From: Myxococcus dinghuensis | Lineage (GTDB): Bacteria; Myxococcota; Myxococcia; Myxococcales; Myxococcaceae | NCBI RefSeq assembly: GCF_024198235.1 | Contig: NZ_JAKCFB010000007.1 | Location: 124,001 to 188,000 of the forward strand | DNA length: 64,000 nucleotides | Reading direction: 5' to 3' | In this document: piece by piece, positions 11,953 through 20,502 of the stretch | How the letters are laid out: every line of letters begins with the position of its first letter | How positions within the stretch are numbered: the stretch's first letter is position 1 | The notes under the pieces: generated by a model | What the model was told of the DNA's origin: nothing | What the model saw: only the letters and a program-made list of their open reading frames with translations | The model's database searches: none | Position numbers and translations under genes: made by a program

Positions 11953-12558
11953 ATGGACTTCCCCTGGAACGGACCGGCGGCCTCGTCCCGCCTCCTGCGC
12001 GCCTGGATGTGGAAGCGGCTGGACGGCGAGGGCAGCGAGTACGGCGAGCTGCGCGCGACGGACACGGGCCACCTGCTGGTGGGCTCCGTCACCCTCGAGG
12101 ACGCGGGCGCGCCCCACCTCGTGACCTATGCCATCCACGTGGACGCGGCGTGGCGGACCCGCGCGACGCGCGTCGAGCTGCGACGGGGCGACGTGCGCCG
12201 GTCGCTCGACCTGCGGGCCGACGAGGCGGGGCGCTGGTGGAGCGGCGCGGAGGAGGTCACCGCGTTCCGGGGCTTCGTCGACGTGGACCTGGGCTTCTCG
12301 CCGTCGACGAACACGCTGCCCATCCGCCGGCTGGGGTTGGCGGTGGGGCAGGCCGAGTCGCTGACGGCCGCGTGGGTGCGCATGCCGGACCTGGCCCTGC
12401 TCCCGCTGCCCCAGCGCTACACGCGGCTGTCGCAGACGCGCTACCGCTACGAGAGCACCACCGGCAGCGGCTTCCAGGCCGAGGTGGACGTGGACGCGCT
12501 GGGGCTCGTGCTCCGCTATCCACCGGGTTGGGAGCGCGTCGCGGACACGGACCGCTGA
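11953..12558 (+). CDS. Putative glycolipid-binding family protein (PF06475 type)
   Basis: 201-residue soluble protein with the hallmarks of the family annotated as glycolipid-binding: the tryptophan-rich opening RAWMWKRLDG, the G-R-W-W segment at about 97, and the block DVDLGFSPSTNTLPIRRL near residues 115-132, followed by LPQRYTRLSQTRYRYES. The biochemical role of the family is poorly known. It begins 17 bp after the phosphatase stop, so the two are probably cotranscribed. No signal peptide is visible. Confidence 0.75.
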   Translation: MDFPWNGPAASSRLLRAWMWKRLDGEGSEYGELRATDTGHLLVGSVTLEDAGAPHLVTYAIHVDAAWRTRATRVELRRGDVRRSLDLRADEAGRWWSGAEEVTAFRGFVDVDLGFSPSTNTLPIRRLGLAVGQAESLTAAWVRMPDLALLPLPQRYTRLSQTRYRYESTTGSGFQAEVDVDALGLVLRYPPGWERVADTDR

Positions 12559-12754
12559 ACGCCCCCGTCTTCTCCACCACGGCACGTCGGGGAGGACGGC
12601 GCGGGGACCGCGTGGAGCGCACCTGGGAGGTCGGCTTCGCGGTGCTGGGCGGCGCCTCCGCCCGGGCGAGCGCCCGGTGGCCTGCCTGATTTGCTGGAGA
12701 GACGGGCCCACCCGTCACGTCGTGGGTCCGTCTCCGACTCCAGGTCGCGCGCGG

Positions 12755-12976
12755 CTAGACGACCGTGACGCGATACTTCGCCTGGTCCTCCGCCCGGTTG
12801 TGGGCGGTGGCGGCGGAGATGATGTGGCAGACCCAGCCCAGGCATCCTCCCGTGCCGATCCAGAAGCCCGGGGTGATGATGAGCCAGAAGACACCGCGCA
12901 GGATGTCCCCGTTGTAGATCTGCCCCACACCGGGGATCAGAAACGACAGCAGGGCAGCGATTCCGGGACGCGACAT
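12755..12976 (-). CDS. Small TM2-domain membrane protein
   Basis: 73-residue integral membrane protein with two hydrophobic helices. It has the TM2-domain pattern: AALLSFLIPGVGQIYNGD, where the Gly-x-Gly-Gln-x-Tyr turn is diagnostic, then a second helix beginning RGVFWLIITPG and a short cytosolic tail. Function is unknown in bacteria. The start has AGGAGG within the usual distance. It sits between the glycolipid-binding-type gene and the divergent hybrid kinase. The 270 bp between it and the kinase hold a 15-bp palindrome at 13080-13094 but no gene. Confidence 0.8.
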   Translation of the reverse strand: MSRPGIAALLSFLIPGVGQIYNGDILRGVFWLIITPGFWIGTGGCLGWVCHIISAATAHNRAEDQAKYRVTVV

Positions 12977-13246
12977 CGTCTTGGTTCCTCCTTGTCTTCC
13001 ACTACGGACGGACCCCGTGGCCATTGCATGGGCACGGCGCATGGGCGGGCGCCGCCGACCTATCGGCTCCTGGACGCTTGCCCGCCTGGCGGGCTGAGTG
13101 AAGGTGCAATGCCGGGCCCGGGCCGCTAGCATGGAGTCACTTTGTGAACCCGCCGGGTCGGCCAGGCGGGAGTCCCCGGGGGGCACGTCATCATCGGGCT
13201 GATCCGAGCCAGCGCGGGCGCGCTTCGTGGGAAGCATCTCCTGGAG

Positions 13247-15667
13247 ATGCTGGCCCTGGCCGGCGTGTATTTCGTGACCGCCCAGCTCGGGCTCGCGATG
13301 GCCACGCTCGGGGGCGTCATCAGCCCCGTGTGGCCACCGACGGGCGTGGCCCTGGCGGCGCTGCTCCTGCGCGGTCCCCTCCTCTGGCCGGGTGTCTTCC
13401 TGGGGGCATGTCTGTCGACGGCCTCCACGGGCCTACCCTGGCCGGTGGTGCTGGGCATCGGTGCGGGCAACACGCTGATGCCCACGCTGGGCGCGGTGCT
13501 CGCGCGGCGGATGCGCATGGGCGTGGACCTGTCACGCATCCGTGACGTGGTCATCCTGGGCGCGGTCGCGGGCGCGGGGTGCTCCATCGTGAGCGGGTTG
13601 CTGGGGCCGCTGTCGCTGGCGCTGGGCGGCGCGCTGCCCCGGGAGTTCCTGGCCAGCGGCATGTGGGTGTGGTGGGTGGGGGATTTGACCGGCGTGCTGG
13701 TGGTGTCGCCCTCGCTGTTGCTGCTCAGTCGTCCCTCCTGGCCCCAGCGGTTCGGCGAGGCGGCGGCGCTGGCGGCGCTGACCACGGGGCTGGGCGCGAG
13801 CATCTTCCTGTTCCCGGGGCTCCAGCCCGCCGTCGCGCACGCGGCCAGCTTCCTCCTGTTCCCCATGTCGGCGTTGGCGGCGCTGCGCTTCGGGCCTCGG
13901 GGCGCGGCGGCCGTGTCGCTGGCGCTCTCCGTCGTCGCCATCACCGGCACGGTGCGGGGGCAGGGGCCGTTCTCCTCGGGGAGCACGGCGCAGGACCTGC
14001 TGGTGCTCCAGTTGTTCATCGTCGTCAACGCGGTGACGGCGCAGTTGCTGGCCGCGGCGAGCGAGGAGCGTCAGCGCGCGGTGGAGAAGCTCCAGTTGCT
14101 GGCCACCACGGTGCGCGGCGTCCACGAGGGGGTCTTCATCGCGGAGATGTCGAGCACGGGCGTGCTGCGCACGGTGTTCGCCAACGAGGCGCTGAGCCTG
14201 CTGCTGGGGCGCTCCCAGGACGAGATGGTGGGGAAGGACCCGTGCCTGCTGTATGGCGAGCAGGACGCGCGGCTCCACCAGCGGGTGCGCTCGGCGCTGG
14301 TGGCGGGGGAGTCGCTCTGCGTCGAGGTCACCGTGACGCGCAAGGATGGCCGCGTCGTCTCGACGGAGGTGCTGCTGTCGCCGGTGCGCGCGACGGGCGG
14401 GGCCGTCACGCACTTCGTGGCCACCCACCGCGACATCACCGCGACGAAGGAGCTCCAGGCGCGGCTGGTGGCCGCCGAGCGGGTCGCCGCGGTGGGGACC
14501 CTCGCGGCGGGCGTGGGCCACGAAATCAACAACCCGCTGGCCTACCTGGTGCTGAACCTGGAGGCCGCCTCGAGGGGGCTCTCCGAGGGCGGGATGCTGG
14601 GGGTCCGCGACGCCCAGGCCAGCGTGCGCGGCGCGCTCGAGGGCGCCGAGCGCATCCGGCTCATCGTCCGCGACCTCCAGGTGTTCAGCCGCCAGGGGGA
14701 CCAGGAGCGCGCGGTGCTGGACCTCAACGCGTTGGTGCCTCCCGCGGTGCGCATCGTCAGCCATGCGCTGCGCCACCGCGCGCGGCTGGTGGAGGAGTTC
14801 GGTCCGGTGCCCCGGGTGATGGGCAGCGAGGCGCGGCTGGGGCAGGTGCTGCTCAACCTGCTGGTCAACGCGATGCAGGCCATCCCCGAGGGGAACCCCA
14901 CGCTGCATGAGGTGCGCGTGCGCACCAGCACGGACGCCTCCGGCCGCGCGCGCGTGGACGTGATGGACACCGGCGTGGGCATCCCCGAGCAGGTGCTGCC
15001 GCGCATCTTCGAGCCCTTCTTCACGACCAAGCCCACGGGCGAGGGCACGGGGCTGGGGCTGGCCATCTGCCAGCAGATCATCCGCACGCACGGCGGAGAC
15101 CTCACGGTGAGCAGCGTGGAGGGCAAGGGCTCCGTCTTCACGGTGCTGCTGCCCGCCGCGCCCGTCCAGGTGGAGGTGCCGCCACGGCCCGCGTCCCGGG
15201 GCATGTCCGCGCCGGTGCCGTCGTCGGGGCGGCGCGGACGCGTGCTGGTGGTGGACGACGAGCCGAGGCTGGCCCAGTCCATGCGCCTGCTCCTGGAGCC
15301 GTATCACGACGTCGTCACCACCACGCGGGGCGGCGAGGCGCTGGCGCTGCTGTCGGCGGGCCACCGCTTCGACGTCATCCTCTGCGACCTGCAGATGCCG
15401 GAGACGGACGGCGCCACGTTGTATCGGCGGCTGGGCGTCATGGCGCCGGAGCTGGCGCGGCGGGTGGTGTTCATCTCCGGTGGCGCGTACACGCCGGAGA
15501 CGCGCGTGTTCATCGAGACGGTGCCCAACCTGGTGCTGGAGAAGCCCGTGCGTCCGGAGGTGCTGATGGCGTCCGTGGACGCCGCGCTGGACGCGCTCGA
15601 GCAGCGGCGGGAGGCGCTCGAGGAGGACGACGAGCCCGTGGCCCGCGCGGGCGGCGCTCGCCACTGA
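13247..15667 (+). CDS. Hybrid sensor histidine kinase, MASE1-PAS-HisKA-HATPase-REC
   Basis: Membrane-bound hybrid kinase of 806 residues. Residues 1-265 form a MASE1-type sensor of eight or so helices with the early WPPTGVALA motif; a PAS domain follows (about 285-405), then HisKA with phospho-acceptor His425 in VGHEINNP, HATPase with N-box NLLVNAMQAI, DTGVGIP and GEGTGLGL, and a C-terminal receiver (about 665-785) with phospho-acceptor Asp714 in ILCDLQMP. The internal receiver implies a phosphorelay to an unlinked Hpt protein or regulator. The ATG is the first start after an in-frame stop; it has only a weak ribosome site. Confidence 0.9.
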   Translation: MLALAGVYFVTAQLGLAMATLGGVISPVWPPTGVALAALLLRGPLLWPGVFLGACLSTASTGLPWPVVLGIGAGNTLMPTLGAVLARRMRMGVDLSRIRDVVILGAVAGAGCSIVSGLLGPLSLALGGALPREFLASGMWVWWVGDLTGVLVVSPSLLLLSRPSWPQRFGEAAALAALTTGLGASIFLFPGLQPAVAHAASFLLFPMSALAALRFGPRGAAAVSLALSVVAITGTVRGQGPFSSGSTAQDLLVLQLFIVVNAVTAQLLAAASEERQRAVEKLQLLATTVRGVHEGVFIAEMSSTGVLRTVFANEALSLLLGRSQDEMVGKDPCLLYGEQDARLHQRVRSALVAGESLCVEVTVTRKDGRVVSTEVLLSPVRATGGAVTHFVATHRDITATKELQARLVAAERVAAVGTLAAGVGHEINNPLAYLVLNLEAASRGLSEGGMLGVRDAQASVRGALEGAERIRLIVRDLQVFSRQGDQERAVLDLNALVPPAVRIVSHALRHRARLVEEFGPVPRVMGSEARLGQVLLNLLVNAMQAIPEGNPTLHEVRVRTSTDASGRARVDVMDTGVGIPEQVLPRIFEPFFTTKPTGEGTGLGLAICQQIIRTHGGDLTVSSVEGKGSVFTVLLPAAPVQVEVPPRPASRGMSAPVPSSGRRGRVLVVDDEPRLAQSMRLLLEPYHDVVTTTRGGEALALLSAGHRFDVILCDLQMPETDGATLYRRLGVMAPELARRVVFISGGAYTPETRVFIETVPNLVLEKPVRPEVLMASVDAALDALEQRREALEEDDEPVARAGGARH

Positions 15668-15694
15668 GGACGGCGCCACCCGGCGGTGGGTGTG

Positions 15695-18292
15695 TCAGTT
15701 GCCGCGGGTGCTGACGCGCTGCTGGAACATCCAGTCCCAGAGCGCCTGGGTGGCGTAGGCGTTCCGGCACACCTGCGGGTCATGCCCCAGGTTGGCGTAG
15801 ATGGTGGGGAGCTTCATCGCGCTCGTGGTGCCGCCACACTGCGTCTCCAGCTTCGTCTTGAGGTCCGTGGACATCTCCGGACTCGACTGCGTGTCCAGCG
15901 CGCCGTGGAAGGGCCAGATGGGCAGCGTGCGGAAGCCGCAGTAGCCGGAGATGTTGGCGGGCGTGCTCGTGACGGAGATGGGCACGAACGCGGCGAACTT
16001 CGACAGGTTGGGGAGGAGGATCTCCTCGTAGAGGGTGTTGGCGCCTCCGCTGAACCCCGTGACGTAGACGCGGTCGGTGTCCACCAGGAAGTCCTTCTGG
16101 AGGTCCTCCAGCAGGGACAGGATCCGGTTGGACTGGAACCAGGCGTTGTTCCCGGTCTTGGCCCCCCTGAAGAAGTGGGGGGACACGGCGATGGCCCCGA
16201 ACGTCTGGCGGAAGGTGGCCGACTGGAGGTTCCAGGCGAGGCCCTCGGGAGTGGTGGCCACCGACTGGAGGTCGCTGTTCAGCGTGACGCCGCCCGTTCC
16301 GTGCAGGGAAATGACGAGCGGCCACCGCGCGTTGCGGTCCGCGTTGTATCCAGCCGGGAGGAACGCCGCGTAGCCATGGCGCGCGCTGCGCACCGCATAC
16401 TGCTCACCCGCGGGGCAGGACATCGCTCCGGTGGGCGAGGGTGCCGCCTTGCCTTGCACCTTCAGCTCTCGTACGACACAGGGGTCCGTCTGGTTGGGGT
16501 CCTGCGGGTTGTAGACGCTGTCGAGGCAGAGGAGGCGGACCTTGGTGGCCACGACCGGCTCCGTGAAGGTGAGGCTCTTCACCGTGGTGGCGACGGGGTT
16601 CGCGCTCACGGTCGCGCCCGGGAGGGTCTTCCAGCAACCCCCGTCCCAGGACTGGAGGACGAAGTTCTTCATGGCGTTGGTCGCGGTGGCGGAGGTGCCC
16701 AGATGCACCTCGGCGCTGTGCAGCTCGAAGGCGCCCTGGAGGTCGACGTCGAGGTACGTGCCCGGACGGTCCGGGTTGACGGAGGTCTCCCACCGCGTGG
16801 TCAGGTTGTCGTCCGTGGCACGCGCGGCCGGGAAGGAGCCGCTGGCCTGCATGGCCGTGGTGGGCTTGCCCTTGACCACGTTGGTCAGCGTGTCCGCGCT
16901 GGTGGCCGTCACCGTCACGTCGTCCGAGTGGGTGGCGCCGTCGTCATCCGTCACGGTGAGGCGGAAGACGTAGGTGCCGGCGGTCAGGCCGCTCACGGAG
17001 AGCGACAGGGTGTTCGCGCCGCTGAGCGTGGCGACAGGCCCGCTGACCTGCGTCCAGGCGTAGGAGACGACGCTGCCGTCGGAGTCCGTCGCCGAACCGG
17101 TGAGGGTGATGCCCGCGGACGGCAGGGCCACGCTCCGGTCCGCGCCCGCGTTGGCCACGGGCGGCTGGTTCGCCGGAGCGGCGGAGACGGTGACCGTCAC
17201 GTCGTCGGAGTGGGTGGCGCCGTCGTCATCCGTCACGGTGAGCCGGAAGACGAACGTGCCCGCGCCGAGGCCGCTCACGGAGAGCGTGGCCGTGCTGGCG
17301 TTGGCGAGCGTCGCGACGGGCCCGCTGACCTGCGTCCAGGCATAGGCGGCGATGGTGCCGTCGGTGTCCGTCGCGGAGCCGGTCAGCGTGACGCTGGACG
17401 TGGGCAGGGTGACTCCCACGTCCGGGCCCGCGTTGGCGACGGGAGCCTGGTTCACCGGCGCGGCGGACACGGTGAGGGTGACGTCGTCGGAGTGGGTGGC
17501 GCCGTCGTCATCCGTCACGGTGAGCCGGAAGACGAGCGTGCCCGCGGAGAGTCCGGTGAGGGAGAGCGTGGCGGTGTTCGCGCCGGCCAGGGTCGCGATG
17601 GGGCCGCTGACCTGCGTCCAGCCATAGGAGACGATGGTTCCATCCGCGTCCGTCGCCGAGCCCGTCAGGGTGATGCCGGAGGAGGGCAGGGTGACGCTGC
17701 GGTCCGCGCCCGCGTTGGCCACGGGGGGCTGGTTCGCGCCCGGCGTGGCGGGCAGGCCGAACACCCACAGCTCCTTCACGCGGCAGTTCTCCTCGTTGGG
17801 CTCGTTGCAGAGGAAGCGCACGCGCTGGCCCCGCACCACCTGGGTGAAGGTGGTGGAGACCGCGATGCTGGTGTTGCCCGTCCTCGCGGCGCCGGGGATG
17901 GGCTGCCAACGGGTGCCGTCGTAGTAGTGCAGGTCGTAGTTCGCGACGGGGCGGATGTCCTGGTAGCCCGTGTAGAGCTCCACGCGGTGCAGGTCGAACG
18001 TGCCCTGGAGGTCGATGTCCAGGTATCGCTGGGCGAAGCGATAGGGCCCGGGGCACCACCGCGAGTCATCCGCGGTGATGTTGCCGTCCACCGCCTTCTC
18101 CGGCGGGAAGAACGGGTCCTCCTGGACGTGTGACGCCGTGGCCGGCTTGAGCAGCGTGACGTTGACCAGCCCGTCGTCCAGCGCCGAGGTCTTCCCGGCG
18201 ATGGCCGATGCCGGTGTCTCGGTCGCGCCCTCGCAGCCCGCGAGCATCAAGGCCAGCGCCCAACTCCCCATCGAGATGTATTTCTTCGTCAA
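15695..18292 (-). CDS. Lipoprotein with discoidin, three PKD-type repeats, second discoidin and esterase domain
   Basis: A secreted 865-residue multidomain hydrolase. A lipobox (LMLAGC near residue 17) follows the signal peptide. Then come an F5/8-type discoidin-like domain (about 25-180), three 94-residue PKD/Ig-like repeats each with TLTGSATD and FRLTVTDDDGATHSDD, a second discoidin-like domain, and a C-terminal alpha/beta hydrolase of the polyhydroxybutyrate-depolymerase or feruloyl-esterase kind. The nucleophile is Ser748 in GFSGG; HGALD and LGHDP supply candidate acid and His. Discoidin modules usually bind carbohydrate, so a polysaccharide ester or cell-surface substrate is likely. A TTG start eight bases after GGAG is preferred over an ATG seven codons later that lacks a ribosome site. 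Confidence 0.8.
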   Translation of the reverse strand: MTKKYISMGSWALALMLAGCEGATETPASAIAGKTSALDDGLVNVTLLKPATASHVQEDPFFPPEKAVDGNITADDSRWCPGPYRFAQRYLDIDLQGTFDLHRVELYTGYQDIRPVANYDLHYYDGTRWQPIPGAARTGNTSIAVSTTFTQVVRGQRVRFLCNEPNEENCRVKELWVFGLPATPGANQPPVANAGADRSVTLPSSGITLTGSATDADGTIVSYGWTQVSGPIATLAGANTATLSLTGLSAGTLVFRLTVTDDDGATHSDDVTLTVSAAPVNQAPVANAGPDVGVTLPTSSVTLTGSATDTDGTIAAYAWTQVSGPVATLANASTATLSVSGLGAGTFVFRLTVTDDDGATHSDDVTVTVSAAPANQPPVANAGADRSVALPSAGITLTGSATDSDGSVVSYAWTQVSGPVATLSGANTLSLSVSGLTAGTYVFRLTVTDDDGATHSDDVTVTATSADTLTNVVKGKPTTAMQASGSFPAARATDDNLTTRWETSVNPDRPGTYLDVDLQGAFELHSAEVHLGTSATATNAMKNFVLQSWDGGCWKTLPGATVSANPVATTVKSLTFTEPVVATKVRLLCLDSVYNPQDPNQTDPCVVRELKVQGKAAPSPTGAMSCPAGEQYAVRSARHGYAAFLPAGYNADRNARWPLVISLHGTGGVTLNSDLQSVATTPEGLAWNLQSATFRQTFGAIAVSPHFFRGAKTGNNAWFQSNRILSLLEDLQKDFLVDTDRVYVTGFSGGANTLYEEILLPNLSKFAAFVPISVTSTPANISGYCGFRTLPIWPFHGALDTQSSPEMSTDLKTKLETQCGGTTSAMKLPTIYANLGHDPQVCRNAYATQALWDWMFQQRVSTRGN
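16914..17750 (-). repeat. Three 282-bp tandem repeats coding for the PKD-type domains
   Basis: The segment starting GTCACGTCGTC recurs at 16914, 17196 and 17478, giving an exact 282-bp period (94 codons). The copies are nearly identical over long blocks, including silent positions, which points to recent duplication or gene conversion. Copy number could vary between strains and be misassembled. Confidence 0.85.
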
Positions 18293-18394
18293 GGCGTGTT
18301 CTCCGGGAAAGAAAAGCAAAGCCGGTCCTAGTCCGGAGATGCGCCGAAAGTACATGTGTAGGATTGATGTTGATGTCTCTTGATTGCTGTTTCA

Positions 18395-19402
18395 TCAAAA
18401 TATGGAGGAAGCGGAACGCTGCGGGATGTGGATGACGACCTTGCCGGTGGTCGTCCTCGCGGCGAGCGCCCGGTGGGCGTGGGCCACGTCCTCCAGGGGG
18501 AACGACTGTCCGACGACGACCTCGAGGGTCCCCGTGTCGACGCGCGCGAGCGCCTCGCGGAGCGCCTCCTGGCGTTGCTCCAGCGGCAGGCTGAAGGTGG
18601 CGAAGCCGGTGATGGATTGGTTCTGGGCGACCAGCGCCATCATCTGCTCACGACTCCAATGTGAGTCGAACATGCTCTGCGCCCCGAAGAGCACCAGCCG
18701 ACCGCGGGGCGCGAGCGCCTGGAGGCCCTGGGCACCGGACTCGGCGCCTCCCGAGATGAACACGACGTCCACGCCGCGCCCCGCGGTGGCTTCGCGGACC
18801 CGGGCGGGCCAGTCCGGCAGGGAGGTGTCCACGGTCGCGTCCGCCCCGAGCCGGGTGACGAGGGCGCGCTTGGCCTCGCTGCCCACGCCGGCGATGACCC
18901 GCGAGGCGCCCAGCGCGCGCGCGAGCTGCACGAGCAGCGTGCCCACGCCTCCCGCGGCGGAGGGGATGAAGACCGACTCCCCGGGCTGGAGTCTCGCGCC
19001 GACACACAGGGCGAGCAGGGCCGTGGGGGCCTGGACGGGCAGCGCCACCGCCTGCTCGAAGGACACTCGCTCCGGAAGGGGCAGCAGCGCCGAGGCGGGG
19101 ACGAGGGCGTACTCCGCGAAGCCGCCCTGCGCGGGCAGCAGCGCGACGACCCGCATGCCCGGCGCGAACCCCTGGACGGAGGCGCCCACCGCGTCGATGA
19201 CTCCCGCGGCCTCCCAGCCCGGCGTGAAGGGAGGCGTGGGGGCGCCCGGCAGTCGCCCCTCGCGTTGACCCAGGTCGGTGAAGTTGAGTCCCGCCGCGTG
19301 CACGCGGAGCCGCACCTCGTGCTCGGCGGGAGACGGCATGGGGAGGTCTTCGAGATGGAGCTGCTCGGGACCACCGAACGCGCGCAGACGGAGGGCCTTC
19401 AT
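18395..19402 (-). CDS. Zinc-free medium-chain dehydrogenase, NADPH:quinone oxidoreductase family
   Basis: 335-residue cytosolic MDR-superfamily enzyme that would use NADPH to reduce quinones or other activated carbonyl or alkene compounds. It has the GroES-like N-terminal domain (GLNFTDL, a signature of quinone oxidoreductases), no structural or catalytic zinc cysteines, and a Rossmann fold with SAAGGVGTLLVQLAR around residues 145-160. The C-terminus has the GKVVI motif common to the family. The ATG used opens MKALRLRAFGGPE, the expected N-terminus; an upstream extension is open but unlike the family. It is divergent from an AraC-type regulator 64 bp away, which probably controls it. Confidence 0.88.
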   Translation of the reverse strand: MKALRLRAFGGPEQLHLEDLPMPSPAEHEVRLRVHAAGLNFTDLGQREGRLPGAPTPPFTPGWEAAGVIDAVGASVQGFAPGMRVVALLPAQGGFAEYALVPASALLPLPERVSFEQAVALPVQAPTALLALCVGARLQPGESVFIPSAAGGVGTLLVQLARALGASRVIAGVGSEAKRALVTRLGADATVDTSLPDWPARVREATAGRGVDVVFISGGAESGAQGLQALAPRGRLVLFGAQSMFDSHWSREQMMALVAQNQSITGFATFSLPLEQRQEALREALARVDTGTLEVVVGQSFPLEDVAHAHRALAARTTTGKVVIHIPQRSASSIF

Positions 19403-19466
19403 GGGGGCTCGCTTTCCTGGGAGGAGGACGTCGCGCGGACCTATAGTCCCCACGGAAAGGACGAAC

Positions 19467-20456
19467 ATGCGCCAGAAGTCCGTTTCTCTCGTCCAATCGT
19501 CCGGCGAAGGAGCCCCCGGCATGGACGTGCTCGCGGACGCGCTGCGCGGCGTGCGGCTCCAGAGTCGGGTCGACGCCCGCTACGAGCTGTCCGCGCCGTG
19601 GGGCATGCGCGTCGATGGCTGCCCGTATCCGCTCTTCTACGCGGTGATGCGCGGCAACTGCCTGTTGTCCGCCGACGACCAGGAGCTGGTGCTCGCGGGG
19701 GGCGACTTCGTGTTCATCCCCGCGGGCGTTCGCTTCACCCTCCGCGACCGGAAGGGCACGCGGGCGCTCCCCATCGCGGAGGTCTATGCCTCGCGTGGTC
19801 CCATGCGCTGCGGCGGTCTGCTCCGCTACGGCGGGGGCGGCGCGGAGGTGACGCTGGTGGTGGGCTCCTTCACCTTCGAGGGCGAGACGCTGAGCCCGCT
19901 CGTCAAGCACCTGCCCACGCTGCTGCACGTGAAGGGTGACGCGGAGACGACGCCGCGCTGGCTCGAGTCCACGCTGCGCTTCGTGGCCTCCGAAATCGAG
20001 GCGAAGCAACCCGGCTACGAGACGGTGGTGAGCCGCCTCGCGGACGTGCTCTTCGTGCAGGCGCTCCGGGCGCACCTGGCGTCGTCCTCGGACGGCAACG
20101 GGTGGCTGCGCGCGCTGGTGGACCCGCGCATCGGCGGGGTGTTGCAGCGCATGCACGAGAAGCCGGAGACGCCGTGGACGCTGGAGGGGCTCGCGCGGCT
20201 CGCCAGCATGTCCCGGTCGGTGTTCGCGGAGCGCTTCCGCGACCTCGTGGGCGAGGCGCCCCTGGCGTACCTCACGCGGTGGAGGATGCACCGCGCCATG
20301 GGGCTGATGCGCGACCGGCATCGCTCCCTCGCGGAGGTCGCGCGCGCGGTGGGCTACGAGACGGAGAGCTCGTTCGGCAAGGCCTTCAAGCGGAGCGTCG
20401 GGGTGACACCGGGTACGTTCCGACAGCGAGAAGATGAGACAGTGAGAAAGGACTGA
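19467..20456 (+). CDS. AraC-family transcriptional regulator with cupin sensor
   Basis: 329-residue DNA-binding regulator. The N-terminal half (about 20-195) is a cupin_6-type ligand domain, with LSAPWGMRVDG and GGDFVFIPAG as recognisable elements; the C-terminal about 100 residues form the two-helix-turn-helix AraC domain (WTLEGLARLASMSRSVFAERF and SLAEVARAVGYETESSFGKAFKR). AraC proteins with this sensor commonly control a divergent oxidoreductase, and here a quinone oxidoreductase gene lies head to head. The ATG has AAAGGA six bases upstream. The ligand cannot be inferred. Confidence 0.9.
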   Translation: MRQKSVSLVQSSGEGAPGMDVLADALRGVRLQSRVDARYELSAPWGMRVDGCPYPLFYAVMRGNCLLSADDQELVLAGGDFVFIPAGVRFTLRDRKGTRALPIAEVYASRGPMRCGGLLRYGGGGAEVTLVVGSFTFEGETLSPLVKHLPTLLHVKGDAETTPRWLESTLRFVASEIEAKQPGYETVVSRLADVLFVQALRAHLASSSDGNGWLRALVDPRIGGVLQRMHEKPETPWTLEGLARLASMSRSVFAERFRDLVGEAPLAYLTRWRMHRAMGLMRDRHRSLAEVARAVGYETESSFGKAFKRSVGVTPGTFRQREDETVRKD

Positions 20457-20502
20457 GGGGGCTGTCGGTGTGTCGGCGGGCCGGACTACCTTGCGGCGCT
20501 CC

